From positions 7,032,501-7,096,500 of the forward strand of contig JAITYX010000030.1 of the NCBI GenBank assembly GCA_021018815.1: 64,000 nucleotides of DNA, in the 5' to 3' direction. Shown here in pieces: positions 1 to 13,114 of this stretch. Position numbers and translations under genes: made by a program. The DNA comes from Talinum fruticosum (lineage: Eukaryota; Streptophyta; Magnoliopsida; Caryophyllales; Talinaceae). Within the stretch, counting starts at the first letter, position 1; every line of letters begins with the position of its first letter. Below the pieces are notes generated by a model. It had not been told where the DNA came from. It worked only from the letters and a program-made list of their open reading frames with translations, and searched no databases.

Positions 1-330
1 ATTCTGATAAATTTAATTAGTCACGAAAACGTTTTCAATATGAGGGAAAAACATGTAAAATAATGTTCTTCAAGGTAAAACCATTCAATAAAATCAAATA
101 ATCGAGAAAAAAAACTCATAATACAACATCGGTCCATGATTCAATAATTTCTTAAGATATATATTATACAACATTGCTTCAATACATAACACTGGGTCCG
201 GACTAATATATATTAAAAAAATCTTAATCTGTACCAAAAAAAAAAAAATCTTAGTTATTAAAAATATTAAAGAAACTCGTAGAATTGTAATATGTAAATT
301 CTGAAAAATAAAAGTATTAAAGAAACTCGT
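1..330. other. AT-rich intergenic DNA
   Basis: This stretch is AT-rich with A-runs near 237-248. A short phrase around 'attaaagaaactcgt' occurs twice (about 268 and 318). No gene, RNA or clear transposon end is visible. Confidence 0.5.
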
Positions 331-1695
331 TCAACCTCCCCCCTCCTCTCGCTCTCCGGCTCTCTCTCTCGCTCTCCGGCTGCCTCACGCTTTCCGACTC
401 CCGCTCTGCCATCGCTGGGCTATTTCTCTCCGGCTCTCACTCTTCATCTTCCGCTCCGGCTTGTTCTTGCTCTTGATGTCCGGCCCGCTTTTGCTCTCCG
501 GCTCCCTCTCGCTCTCCGGCTCTCGCTCTCTCCATCGTTTTAGGTATGTTCAATTGGATCTGAAAATGGCGCCTCTCTCTACATCGTTTTTGGTATGTTC
601 AATAATTACGTCTATGTTTTATGTTTTACCTTCGAGACGAAAGGTAATAATTTGGGCCGGCCATAACATCTTCAATCCCGAATTGTTGTTCTGTGCCTCT
701 GCCTGTTACTGGAAATTTCATTCTCCCTCCCCTGTCTTCTCTCCTTCTACCCGAATTCTAGATTTTGCTTTTGTAAATTGTGAGTTTGGATGGAGTTAGA
801 TCTGTGGTGTCTTGTGAATGCTTGGTTGCTTGAATTTCTACAGCTCCTTTACAGATTTTAAACCAAAAAAAAAACTCAATTTACAAAAAAGTAACTGACG
901 TGAATTGGTAACCTAATCCAAAAAAAGAAATTGGTGAGCGGCTTGATTATTTGCAGAAGATTGGTGACTAAATCCGAAGCTTCACTGCTGTTGTGAAAAA
1001 ATATTTGCAGAAGATTCATGCTGGTTTGTTAAGAAGGAGATAGTTTAGATAGAAGAGCAGAAACTGACGTGAGGAGGAGGAAACTGACATGAAATAACTG
1101 TACGAGATAATTTTATCCATGTAATTTAAGCTAAAAAGGGGTAAATATGGTGAATTAAAATTTATGCAACACTTCAACCCTCTTCCGTTTATATATAACA
1201 CATAGATTCATCAACTTGAGCCACTAATTAACTTAGTACTACTTCAATTGTTTGAAATTTAAAATATTTTAGTGTTTTACTTGCTTGATATGATGCATTA
1301 TTCACATAACGCAAAATCTTGTCAAGAACTATTATTGTTAATATATTAGATTACCCCTTAAACTTTCTATCGGGTGTTCTTGTACGAGTTCAGAGTAATC
1401 CTGAATCGCACAATGATTACTACATTTATGTGGTTTGCTTATCTAACATTTGGTCCAGTGTTTCTTATTACCCAATTATTGCCCTCACATAACAACTAGC
1501 TATATAAGTTTTTAGAATTTATGTTTTTTGTTTCATAGATCACCTGATGCTCAAATTGACATCCATTCTAATATATGAGCAAGCGAGGCGGATTCATGGC
1601 TCATCAAAGCAATTTCTTTCTTCTCTTTGAAATGAGAAACCAATTTCTATCTCTGTTTCCTGTAGGACTACATCCATCACTTTGGAAATCCTAGA
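331..1695 (+). promoter_or_regulatory. Putative MED22 promoter, CT-rich leader and leader intron
   Basis: Positions 331-540 are pyrimidine-rich, with repeats built on 'ctctccggct'. This resembles the CT-rich 5' untranslated leaders common in plant housekeeping genes. Donor-like GTATGTT sites follow at about 544 and 594, and an acceptor-like TTTCATAG ends at 1538, so one or more leader introns probably precede the MED22 start codon. Several short open frames here have no protein-like composition. The untranslated exon structure is inference and would need transcript reads. Confidence 0.4.
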
Positions 1696-3754
1696 ATGAA
1701 CAAAGTTGTTGGTGGCGGAGTCGGTGGAGCTGGCAGTGGAAGTGGGCCTACGGCAGCTGCAGCAGCTGCTGCTGCTCAGAAGCAGAAGGCTCTTTTGCAA
1801 AGAGTTGAAACTGATGTTTCCAGTCTTGTTGACAACTTTACTGTCCTTGTCAATGTTGCCCGGGTTTGTCTTCACCCTCTACTATTTCCTCTTAAACTCG
1901 TCAAATTCTCTAGATTTCCTGTTCTGTGGCATGTTCTATATGTTCTGAGTCAGTGAATTGCACGAAAAAAAATTCATACCTAGCTGCATGGTGGATCATA
2001 TGAAAAATCTGAAGTGGGTATTGTATCTATACTTGAATTCAGTGCAGTAGTTTGTGGTTCATTTCAAGTATTTGATGTTGTGATGATGGAGTGAACATCT
2101 ATATAATGCATTCCAAATGTGGCTGTTTTGCACAATACTTCCACAGCAGAAAGGTCTTGGAGTTGACCAAACTGTGTTTCCAGTTTTCACCTGCAACAAC
2201 TGCAATGTGTGATGTGTTTGCTGCATTAAAGCAAGTTTGCTATTGTGCAACTAAAACGTCTTGTGACCAAAACCACATTTTGAATCCTTGAAGTAACCAC
2301 TGTTTCAATTATTGAAAAGCAAATTTTCATATTCTTGAACAAGTTGTGACTCTTTTTTGAGGCTTGATTATAGATTACCTGTTGTGTCATGTCCTGCTTT
2401 GTCATTTGTATTGATGGATGGACTTGATAAAAATCCCACATTGTCTACTTTTTACCAGGTTTTTTTTCATACTTGAGGACTAAATATCCAGGCATCCATG
2501 TGAATTAAACACATATGTCATGCATCCGGCATTGAGTGAAAGTATCATAGAAATTTAGGCACATCAGTGATGCATTGAGGCCATGCATAGTGTCTGACCT
2601 TCTCCTGAATCTACAGATAAATGATCCACCTGTCAGGAATTCACAAGAAGCTTTCATGATGGAGGTGCGCGCAGCGAGGATGGTAAGAGCCACAGTCCTT
2701 TTACTTATATGGTTATTTATATACACTAGAAGATGGTAAGGAGATTTCAGCCAACCACCAGTAGTAGGAATGCCGATGGTTTTCACTTGCAGTCAAAGTA
2801 TGTGGGTAGTTCTGCAACCAAATAAGGTTTGTCGGTACTTAACACTTTAAGATGGTAAGTGGAAAAGGTTGCCACAGTCAGTGACTTCAGATTTACTCGT
2901 TATTCATATGTCTACTAGTTTTTCTAGAAGCAAAAACAAATATTCTTTCCTGCTCTTTGATTTTCTGATGGAAGGAAAATGAGATCAGCCAAATTCATTA
3001 AATTTATATTTGTAATTAAAAAAAAAAGCTCATACTGGAAGAAGGCTACCATGTTGAGGAGTTGTAGGTTACACCACAAATACGGTCTAGTGTGATTGTA
3101 GGGTACACCACAACAGCTGTAAGTGACATCCCAATCAGGACCATATTCAAAATGTAGTACCATCCTAGTCAGGACTTGTCACGATAAGCATTCGTAGCAG
3201 CTGAGCAATGTATTGGTTACCAAATGTACACATCTTCATTATGCTGTTTGCTGCCTCCAAGTTCAAAGACTTTGACTTGGTAAATGATTGATCTTACCAT
3301 CTCTCATGTCAGTGTTTCCATGCTTGTATGCAACCCTGTGTTGCGACTCAATTTATCTCGTACAATATTGTTACAGACAGAAGAGACATGTTTGTCGGTT
3401 TTATTTCTTATCCTAACCCCTGTTCAATTGCGGTCTCCCAGGCTAGGTGCAAATGCTAAAATCAGTAGTACGCTATATTCACCTTACTTTATGTTCTGTC
3501 ATGTAATTTAACAGGTTCAGGCAGCTGACTCATTGCTAAAGTTGGTCTCTGAGTTGAAGCAAACCGCAATCTTTTCTGGATTTGCATCGCTAAACGACCA
3601 TGTGGAGCAACGGACAGCAGAGTTCAACAAGCTTTCAGCTCAGACAGAGAATACATTGGGAAGAATTGGGGAAGAGGCGGCTGCAAGTCTCAAAGACCTT
3701 GAATCTCATTTCTACTCTTCTGCAGAGAAGGCCATCCAAACTCCAACACCTTGA
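1696..3754 (+). CDS. MED22: Mediator of RNA polymerase II transcription subunit 22 (MED22)
   Basis: MED22 belongs to the head module of Mediator, the nuclear complex that links transcription factors to RNA polymerase II. Three coding exons read in frame: 1696-1863, 2617-2682 and 3515-3754, all phase 0, giving 157 residues, close to the usual plant length of about 150. The introns use GT..AG (donors at 1864 and 2683). The N-terminus is Gly/Ala-rich with an eight-Ala run, then [20 protein letters not shown], which is typical of plant MED22 (Surf5 family). Exon 2 supplies [20 protein letters not shown] and exon 3 supplies [20 protein letters not shown] followed by LNDHVEQR. The rest is helical, as expected for the MED22/MED11 coiled-coil pair. 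The start is the first ATG before the conserved N-terminus. The gene looks intact. The family match is from memory but spans the whole protein. Confidence 0.93.
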
Positions 3755-4902
3755 AAGGCATAAAAGAAGACATTAGTACTTCAACAGAAGACAAAGGAAA
3801 AAGCTTCAAGAATGACATCCATCCACTTGCATCTGTTTCACTTTGATGCTGAGATTGAAACTGGGGCAGGGGTTTCAGATGAGATTCTCACGGAAGAAAT
3901 CTCGGTTCAGTTGCCAGATTTGTCACACCTTTTGCCATGTATATGTGATTGCTGATATGGAAATTAACATCATATGTAGACCTGCTGAATTGTAGAGACT
4001 GAAATTTAAGTCGATCTGATACTGTTTTGCATTCCCATTTAACTTGACTCAAAAGTTGTATGTAATGGTGGTCAATCAGCTGGCTTTGGCCAGACTACTT
4101 TTAAGGCCTAGTTCAGGCTGTCATGGCTCGGTCCAGCTAATGAAATATACATTCCAAGGGCTAGGGAGCTAGGGCTTGGCTAGAGTTGGTCTGGCTCATG
4201 AGCCTAACCATAAACACGTTAATTATGTAATCCGTTGTGATTTGGTTCTTGGGTTTTAGCCCACTCAAGCTCGATCAATGATGCTCAAGTCCTGACTCAA
4301 GTTTATACACATTGCACTACTTGGGTTAACGCGGCTCAAGCTGGAAAGTGAGTTCACTTGTTTTGGTTTTGACTCAAACTTGGGCTTGATCCTCAACATT
4401 CACAGATGTGGGTTTATACATAAACACAGTTTGTTTCCACATATTATAAAGCAAAGCTAATCATGATGGTGTACATATCAAAACCAATGGCCAAAAAATC
4501 GAAGTATCAAGGATTCAAAATGCCACTGTGTAGTGTTCATAGCAGTACACTGATAATAAGTTCATACCTCCGCACCCCAAAAAAATCGTCTCTCTATTTG
4601 TTTTACTTCATCCAACATTAATCTTCTCTACTTCCCCCAAACCCCAAAAAAAGCTGGAAAAAAGAACAGCTTTCTACATCTCCCTAATCTCAGCGGGAAG
4701 CAACATTTTGCAATAATCAAGAATGGTCGTCCATAGAGAAGATGCTTTGCAAAAGTTATAAATTTCCATAGAATCTCGTATCATTGTACTTCCAAGTCAA
4801 TCACATTATTCTTTTCCGACTGCTCCTCCACTTCCAAGCATAATCTCATCCCAACTGCTTAAATTTTCAAGTGCTTGATTAGCTTGGAAATATGACGAGG
4901 AA
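3755..4902. other. MED22 3' region and convergent intergenic DNA
   Basis: Roughly the first 300 bases after the MED22 stop are probably its 3' untranslated region. From about 4080 to 4400 there is a stretch rich in 'ctcaagc' and 'ggctc' words that looks like old repeat debris, without clear ends. 4560-4902 is probably the 3' untranslated region of the minus-strand GXM gene. I see no further gene. Confidence 0.4.
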
Positions 4903-5744
4903 CTAAGGGCAAAATGGCATGTCAGAGCCATCCCTATGACTCGGTATAGTGAAGTGCCTCAACCTTCCTTCCTGCCTCTTCAAATACCCTTCACACAAAA
5001 ATTCCTTGGAGAATTTATCCTCTACTTCTCTATTCACATCATGAACAAACACATCAGTCTCTCCATCCTTTCTATTCCTAGCCATCATCCCAGCCGTGTA
5101 GATCGCGGTCATCCTACCAGGGGCCTCATCATAATACCCTGTGGGTGCATCCACCATAATCAAATCCCACTTTGTTTCATACACTTCCTTAGGCAATCCC
5201 TTCAAGGCAAGTAGGCACATAGAATGCCTAGGATCCCCTACTAAGGTGCACTCCGGTCCCTTACCCACATCCATCAAATTATCTGCCTGGTTGACCTTAC
5301 TATCATACACAACATGGTAGGATTCCAACATTGGGAATCGTTGTTTGATTTGCTCGATCCATGCTTCGTCTTCTTCAAGGAAGATAGTCCGACCCTCAAA
5401 GTTTAGCGTGCTCCACATAAGGCTGTCATGGCCAAGGCCAAAGACTAGGAAGTTACATGGGGATTTTTTTGTAGGACCTTGGCAGTGACCGAGATTTCCT
5501 TGAGGGTTTGTTGTGGGGTGATGCTTGAGGTTGAGTAGTGGATTAGGGCATGAGCTAAGGAAGGTGGAATTTTCGAGCAAGAGGAGGAACAACTCAGGTT
5601 TTCGGTACCCTTTGAATATGATGAAGGGTTGTGGTTAGAAGAGGATGAAAAGTTTGATCTTGTTATGAAAAGGAGGATAACAGCAAGAGTGACTCCAATC
5701 AAAAGGAGCTTGATATTTAGAGGGTAATGAGGTTTAGGCCTCAT
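4903..5744 (-). CDS. GXM: Glucuronoxylan 4-O-methyltransferase (DUF579), with apparent one-base frameshift
   Basis: GXM enzymes use S-adenosylmethionine to methylate O-4 of glucuronic acid side chains on xylan in the Golgi during secondary wall formation. The reading is a single exon, as usual in the family. Residues 1-93 lie in one frame (start 5744) with a short cytosolic tail, a signal anchor (LNIKLLLIGVTLAVILLFI, about 9-27), a Ser-rich stem and the PPSLAHALIHYSTSSITPQQ block. The rest, from SPCNFLVFGLGHDSLMW to the stop at 4903, lies in another frame and holds the SAM-binding FGLGHD, the acidic FLEEDEAWI, DAPTGYYDEAPGRMTAIYTA and VHDVNRE motifs. The frame changes at a run of seven T on the plus strand (5464-5470); eight would keep one frame of about 280 residues, the family length. 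It could be a read error in a homopolymer or a true recent disruption. Everything else looks conserved. Confidence 0.9.
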
Positions 5745-6198
5745 TCTTTGGTCTCTTTTTTTTTTTCTTTTGGGAGGAGAAGAAGAGAGGGATGATGGTT
5801 CAAATTGGAGGAAAGATTTTGGGGTTTTAAGGTTTAGAGTGAATGTAAAAAGAGGGTCATGGTTAGTTGATATGGCACAGAAGAAGATACATAGATTATG
5901 TGAAGTGGAAGCAACATTGGCTGTGTGATGATGACAAAAGAACTAAGTCATTGATTTTTGATGAAGCAAATACTTGAGTTTGGTGGATCTACAGCTTTGA
6001 GAATTTGGTAAGAGTTGTTAAACATGTAGTAAAACAAGATTAGCTTTTTAAATATTGATTTTTAATGAATAAATTCTTCACAAAAACAATCCAAGATGAA
6101 TGACTTATAAATTAGTGCCTATTTCAAGCTACTATAAATAACTACGAATAACATAAATAATAAACCAGAAAACAACATCTTAACGGCAAAAATACTTA
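5745..6198. other. GXM upstream region
   Basis: This is the likely promoter and leader of the minus-strand GXM gene. A pyrimidine-rich stretch (minus-strand sense AAAAAAAGAGACC side) lies just upstream of the start codon near 5750-5770. No TATA box could be assigned with confidence. The far part is AT-rich and ends at the Tourist MITE. Confidence 0.35.
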
Positions 6199-6625
6199 GG
6201 GCGTGTTCGGTAAAATTAGTTGTTTCAGTAGTGGTTAGCTGTTTGAGCGAGATGTTAGCTATTTTATTAGCGTTTAGCTATTACTCGACTAGTGGTTAGT
6301 GGTTAAATGTTCAACTAGTGATTTGAGATAAGTGTGTTCGGTAATAGTAGTTGTTTAAGTAGCGATTTGTATAAAAATGACTTAAAAGGACATAATTGAT
6401 AAAAGATTTTAGAAAATAAAAAGGATAATTTTGGAAATTATGTGCAAAACACTAGGTAATGTTTTTGAAAACGTTACTTTGAGTAGTTTTTCAAAGACAC
6501 TACCTAAAACTCTACTCACTATGTCAAACACTACTTTGCCGAACACTTACATTTTTTTATAAGTACTTGTTTTACATCCTACAAAACACTAATCACTACC
6601 TCAAACACTACTGCCGAACACGCCC
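6199..6625. mobile_element. Tourist-type (PIF/Harbinger) MITE with TTA target duplication
   Basis: A 427 bp element starts with GGGCGTGTTCGG (6199-6210) and ends with the exact reverse complement CCGAACACGCCC (6614-6625). It is flanked on both sides by TTA (6196-6198 and 6626-6628), the target site duplication made by PIF/Harbinger transposases. The inside is rich in copies of 'gtagttgtt', 'gtggttag' and 'aacactac' that pair between the two halves. There is no coding capacity, so it is a non-autonomous MITE. It sits in the GXM/SirB1-like intergenic region. Confidence 0.88.
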
Positions 6626-7607
6626 TTAGAGCTAAAGGTGGCAAGTGAACTGGTCAAAGTCGTGCTTAGGAACCATGAGTCATAGTAACCCATGATTTCG
6701 TGAAGTTGGTCGGCTAAGTTGGTCTAACTTTTTCAACTTGGCTAAATATAGTCTGATCAATTTTTTTCTTTTATTAAAAAAAATTAAAATTGATGTGATT
6801 TTAATATTTTTGGAATTTCTCTTATGTTTTTTAAAAGAAAATTGAAATTTTTTGAAGTTTTTTGGGACAAATGAATAAAAAAGGACACATTGAAATGGGT
6901 TGGGCTTGTCAATGAGTTGATCCAAACTTATTCTCAATCCGATTAATGGCTTCCCATAAAACAATTCAGTGATGATAATATCAATAGGGAAAAAGAAAAA
7001 AAAAAAGAAACAATATATCATCTCTATCTACTAAGACACAGGTGACTAACTTGTACTTGATTACCTGGCTCAAATGACCCAAAATCAACTCGATTTGATA
7101 CTTGTACTTAAATTGATCTGATTCAAACCAGACTTGACTTAAATTCTCTTAGTATTTGCTTCTTATTCATAATAATGTCATTTTGAATCCGAAAGAGTTA
7201 AAAAGGAAAACATTTTGGGAAGTTATCCAACTCAATATGGAAAAAGGCTACTTCTTATTCACTTCCATTATCCCCATCTCTTTATTTTGTTCATAGAACT
7301 GCTTGTGTACTTGTCAAGCAAGCCTCTAGGGGTCCATTATCCAAGCAACTGTATCGGAAGACCGAAAGAAACTTAGTGAAACGAAACCCCCCCAGTGACC
7401 TATTTGCCGAAAAAGAGTGACAATTCTACAGAAGATGAATACCATTGAGGAAACACTCCTCCAAATTGAGTGATTCAATACATCCTCTAACATGGTCATT
7501 CATAATGAGTTGAATTAGCCCGATACAGCACAGAGACAATTGATGGTTCCTAGTTATTAAGAGTCCAAAGAAACTAGAAGCTCTAAACTATTAACTATAT
7601 TTACAAA
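6626..7607. other. Intergenic DNA and 3' region of the SirB1-like gene
   Basis: 6630-7200 is AT-rich with A and T runs and diffuse repeat-like text. 7200-7607 is less AT-rich and probably contains the 3' untranslated region of the minus-strand gene that stops at 7608. No reading frame here has protein-like composition. Confidence 0.4.
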
Positions 7608-10600
7608 TCAAAGAGCAGTCAATTGACCAGCATGGCCCAAAGATTTCCAGGACGACTCTAATTTCAGGAGGTGCAGTTTCTCAACGAACGGCTCCAAGAG
7701 AGCTGCCTCTTCCTCGGGAGCAAAGGCCATGCAAATGCTTAGCTCTTGGACTGCCTCTCCATATTCCCTGTCATCCCAAGTGATTATATTACTAACTCTT
7801 CTGCTTCAAAGGAAGAGGGGGAGGGGAGAACATATTTCCGGAAATTTGTTGAGTTTCAACCAAAAGGATTACCTATTGTAGTACAACATCAAGCCATGAT
7901 CCCTCCTTAAACACCAATTGTGAGGCTGCAAAATCAACAGCCTTTCTGAAGCCATTATTGCTAACCTGTACAATCCCAAGAATGGAGCTTAAGGACAGCA
8001 AACAACAGGATATATGAGATCATAATAACTTTTCAAAAAAGAAGTAAATTTAAAAAAAAAAAGGCCAGAATATAGAGAACGCAGATAACTTTCACTAGCA
8101 TTACCACAGAACAATATGTAATAATGGAGCTAGAAAGTAACAAGATGAAGTTTTCTTCAAAAGAGATGTGCACTTTCAACTTTGTAAGTAATCAGTGGGG
8201 TAAAACCAAAATATGGCCTGAAAAGAAATATGGTCACCATCTCAAGCGAAAAGACATTATCATCGAATCCAAAACCCTGCCGCAGGGGACCCGATGTAGC
8301 AACCTTAGCCTTGGACTGCAATATTACAAAGCAGCCAGTACCTTCATACCTTAGATTTAAAAACTGTGGAATCCCTACTACTATATGGAAAAGAAGCAGA
8401 AGGGCTGGGTTAGATAAGCTTCTTGTTTAAGTTGATACCAATAGAAAAGCATATCGCCTATGTAGTTTCGTGCAGTAAGGTAGAATGTTGAAAGGAATCG
8501 TTGGCCAGGGGCAAAATATGAAATCTTCTTAATCTAAAGCATAGTGGAATAATTTTGTAGTTGGTCTATAAGCTAAAATGCAGTATAAGGTTGCTCTGCA
8601 TATTCCCAACTACGCTACTCCAAGACTATGTTTGCAACGTCACTTGTCTACACATTATCCCAAAGATCAAACGCCTTTCAGAATTCATTACACTCTCATT
8701 CACAATTCATCAGTGTCATTTTCAAAGCATGGATTTAAACAATAACTTATTTTGGAGAGGAAATACTGCTGCATCATCACTCTAAGGTAGCACACAGTGT
8801 TTAGCAAAAATTAACCATTGAGTCATATAGCTAGTGACACGATCCTAACAGTATTCCGAGGCCAAAATTCATGAAGCAAACAAGCATTGAGATTTAATAA
8901 GTAAATTGCTGATCATCAAACATGACTGCTATGAAAAATCAAATGACAAATATAAAACCACGAGTATTAGGTTATTGAGTCCATAATTATTCAGTCGAAA
9001 GCAGATCCCCCATCCCCCGGCACACACACACACACACTGACTGAAGGAAGAGACCAAAAACAAGGCTTGTAGCTGTCATAGAATTTCATAAGGATGGGAT
9101 CTATAAACTAGGATATGCTACATATCATCCCAAGCTAGAATCTCGTTTTCCACAGCAATGAAGATAAAAGAACCAGTCAGACAGCTAGGAAAAACGGAAA
9201 GATATTTATATTCCATAAAGACATCAAGATAACAGCGAATAAGGGTTGTAATGAAACCTCAAATCTTGGGGCCGCAACAAAGGATGATTTGAGCCATCTA
9301 TGTTGTCAAAATTTTTACCAGCGCCGTGAACTAGCCTTAATGCTGAAGTCAACATCAATCCATGACTTGATCTTGAAGCACGTTTCCAATGAAGCCTCTG
9401 CATTAATAACCTTAATCTTAACTACGAGGAAGGTGTTTAGAAAAAGAGGGAAAAATTTTTGCACTATCAACATGTAGAAGTTGCATTGTAGCTTACAATC
9501 AAATTTGCCAACGCGATCCCAATAATATCCCGGTTACTAGCAATATCCAGGCTTAAAAGAGAGTTGCTGTTTAGGTCGGAGGCCATTGATCTTGGATCCT
9601 CCACGCACCTCCCGTTAACAATAGCAAACAAACTGTGCCCAGCAGTCACCTTGAAGAGCTCCTGTTTGACCCGGATAAAAAATGGACAAGAAGTTTTTGA
9701 CCCATTAATTAGCAAACACTTAGGAAAATCTATTTAACAATTACTCAGCAAAGGAATAGAAAAAGGAAGATTAAGACACCTCTGTGTTCTCTGTTTGTGG
9801 CCATATCAGAAAGTCCTCCCCAACCCGAGAACCAAGCATAGTCAAACCAAGTCTCTGGCAAACTTCTAGGTATATAATGCTCAACAATATAGCTGTTCAC
9901 AAAATTGTCAAACATTTAGTGTCAAATTCCCTTTATGTAATAAATTGGGAAGATAGGATATTCATTTGCATCCCACAATGAAACTGTAAATTAGAGCTAG
10001 ATATCCGAGAATAAAACAAGACAAGGAAGAACACTGATAGAGGAAAACTATACCACTGCCATAGCCAGAACTCAGAACCCCATGCAGGTATGAACATTTT
10101 GGTTCTACAGCTACTGGTAATCTTTTGAAGCCTCTTAATCCAAAAAGGACTACGTTCACTGCCTCGATAACTTCAACCAAATGACAGCCTATGTCTCTCG
10201 GAACTAGCTCTGCTTCAACTTCTCTTGCAATAGCTTCTAACTCAATTAACCATTCTGACATATTCTTTCCAGCAAGGTGTATATGCTCCAAGGGGTCCCC
10301 CTCATGCACAACGGATGGTGTTGGAACATCTTTCCTCTCATTCAGTCGTGAACGAGTATCAATCTCTCTATTCAAGGCCATAAAAGCTTCATCTTCAGCA
10401 GCAATATACAAAAGAGCCTGAACAGTTATGGACAAAGTAAAGCAGAACATAAATATCACTTCAGATGATGGTTGTCACGAAAAAGAAAAGGACAGAACAA
10501 AAAGAAGTTTGACAACACTAATAAAAGGACTGAGATTAGATTATTCGTAATTGTGAAAGCAATATTGCAGAAGCTAGTTACCATCAAATTAAAATCAATG

Positions 10601-12704
10601 CTCTAAATCAATAAAACGTGCAGAAATACTAGGAAATACAGAAACACTAGGAAATACTTACGGAAACTAAAATACTATCATCATCTCACCTCAAAGGATG
10701 AACAGGAATTGAGCCAAGTTGCTCATCAGTATTACCTTTGCAAGGGAGATGTCTTTGTCTTTTGACTGAAATGAGATCTCCTGAGTGAATTTCTCCCTTG
10801 CAGCCTTGAGAACCTGGGAAATTACAACTGCAATCAGTAAATTTGCACTAAAAAGAGCTGAGATGTGCAAAACCTGTGATTAGAAAGCATGTAAACCATA
10901 CATTTGAAATGAGAAAAATCTTCCATTAGAAAAGATGTTAAACATACGTGCTACATTTCTTAAATTTCATTTACAAGTCAGACACAGTAACATCAACTCA
11001 GCCACTATGGTAAAGAGAGATTTTAATCATCACTACTCTCTAGTCGTCTTATAACCCACATCCTGCATACCAGCCTTCTCGCAATAGGCACTCCAGAGCT
11101 GCCTGTCCATGGAAAAACTTGAATTTCTAAGACAAGCAGCATAAATAATTCAAGAAACTGACCACCAGAGTATGATATGATCAACTTAAATTATGTCACA
11201 TATGTTCCTCGAGAACTCCAGATGAAGAGAAAACAAGACGACATAAAAAATAGTGCAATGGGGGCAGGGAATAAAACCACATCAATTGAAAGGCGGAAAT
11301 AATTCAGTCAAATATCCTTAATGTAGAACACATAACAGCAACATTACACAAAGAAAAGCAATTAAGCAGGAAAATAGACATCGACAAATGATTGTATGAC
11401 AATATCAAAGTTGGAATCCATAAAGTCAAGCGGCCAAAGAGAGAGAGACATACATCCTGGTAAAAGTTAGAGCCACAAGAATCCTTCTTCACTTGACCAC
11501 TGAAAAGTGGAGAAGCTGAAGCAGCAATAGGAGTAGGAGAATTGGTACTACTCCTCTTCTTGTCATGCCAGACAGTTGCCATCATCCGTGAATTCAAGAA
11601 TGATTTCGTCATCCCATTTACATCGGAAAGATAGCCGGCCTTATCATCAAAGCACCTAATTGACCATAATTTTAAGTTCTTAAAACAAATCATCCTACAC
11701 ACACACTTTACATACATCAACTAGAGTAGCCACAAAGTCAGTACAACTAAAAGACTCAGAAACTAGAACTACCCTGCTCCTATTAATAGTTGCATTACAA
11801 ATTTGGATAACTACACCCTATCTTAAAACGATCTTTTCAATCATCACATCATCACAAGTCCATATTGTATGACCAATACTTTTCTTCCCACTACGCTTTC
11901 TGAACCATACCATCACGAAACTTTTTATAAGTTTCCAAAGGTATCTTACCAGCACATGGTAAGGCGGATAACCTTCACACAATTATCTCATTTTCATTTC
12001 TTCTACAGCCACCCTTTAATGAATATCGGAATCTGATCTTATACACATGGAAAAGGATGGTGATCAACCACTTATTACAGATCCACCATGAAAACAGTAC
12101 AAACAAAGAACTCAATTTTGAGTGAATATAACTGAGTTACCAATGCCCTCATCCAATAATTCTTGCAGACCATTATCTATATTCTACTTCATAGATACAG
12201 TCATCCCTTTCATTTCCATGCCAGCCCTCCCCCACCTCCAAAAATAATAAAAAAATACCCTAAACTTTCTCTTTGCACCCTTTTTTTTTTGGGGACAGGG
12301 TCCCCGCCTTGAATATTTAAAAAAGCACAGAATCAGGACAGGGGAAAAAAAAAAAGTTTAAGTGATTCTCCTATAATCCCATATCTTTCCTTAAGAGACA
12401 AATCTTATTTCAGTTCATCAACAATTAAGCAGAAGAAACAAACAAAACAGAACACGAATCATCGACCAACTCAGAGCAAATTGCATCAATTAGCTACTAG
12501 TAACAAAATAATTATTCAGACAAGAAACAGAAAGAATGGCAATAATCAATTTGAAAAATTGGGGAATTATACAGCTGATTACCTGAGAAACAAATCGCTT
12601 GACGAAGTCCCCAAAGAAATCGCAGCCGTGGCTCCGCTGTGAACTAAGGAACTCCTGTTCACCAATGGTAGACTAAACAACGGCAAAGAAGCACACAGCA
12701 CCAT
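7608..12704 (-). CDS. SirB1/transglutaminase-like domain protein, probably plastid-targeted
   Basis: Nine coding exons join in frame (minus strand): 12704-12583, 11655-11454, 10813-10736, 10417-10054, 9892-9780, 9661-9497, 9397-9258, 7965-7873 and 7767-7608, giving 478 residues. Introns are GT..AG. Residues 1-60 are Ser/Leu-rich without acidic residues, like a chloroplast transit peptide. Residues about 109-350 match the plant proteins with a SirB1 N-terminal (Transglut_core2) domain: LLYIAAEDEAFMALNREIDT, AREVEAELVPRDIGCHLVEV, SYLHGVLSSGYGSAILLSII, GEDFLIWPQT and VTAGHSLFAIVNGRCVEDPR. The C-terminal part (MASERLLILQPHNW, then YYNREYGEAVQELSICMAFA) looks like tetratricopeptide helices. The catalytic Cys of true transglutaminases is not evident, so I infer a non-catalytic or different role. 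The exact function in plants is unknown to me. The gene is uninterrupted. Confidence 0.88.
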
Positions 12705-12871
12705 TTCTACTCTCTTTCTTCGACTACAAAAATTCCCAATTTAACTACTAATTCCCAATCCAGAAGCTAAAATTAGAAACAAAAATCGCCGCAATTAGCC
12801 GTCAAATTCCGAGTCGGAGAAACGGAAAAGGGAGAAAGGAGAGAGAGAGAGAAGGAGGAAAAGGGGAAAGA

Positions 12872-13114
12872 TCAAGCGTCTTTTCCAGAAAGCATGGAAA
12901 TGGGGGCGATAGAAGCAGAATCAGAGAAAGTATGCTTCAAGTAACAACAATTGAAGGTCTCAGAGAAAAACCCAGATGAAAAATCAGCTCCACCATTGAA
13001 GGAATCATGAGAAGCATAAGAGAATGATGAAGATAAGGAAGAGAGAGAAACAAAAGAGGAAGAGGAAGAAGAAGAAGAAGATGGTGATGATAATGATGAA
13101 AGGGCAAATTCCAT
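12872..13114 (-). other. 80-codon upstream open frame in the leader of the SirB1-like gene
   Basis: An 80-residue frame starts at 13114 and stops at 12872, 168 bases before the start of the SirB1-like gene on the same strand. It begins MEFALSSLSS, continues with a long Ser run, and then has a less repetitive tail (ETFNCCYLKHTFSDSASIAP). I do not recognise the tail. It could be a regulatory upstream reading frame in the 5' leader, or chance. No splice donor would fuse it in frame to the next exon. Confidence 0.3.

Noticed and set aside
461..799. A 112-residue plus-strand frame upstream of MED22
   Set aside because: It translates a CT-rich leader with Ser/Leu-rich text, has no family resemblance and is probably untranslated leader or intron.
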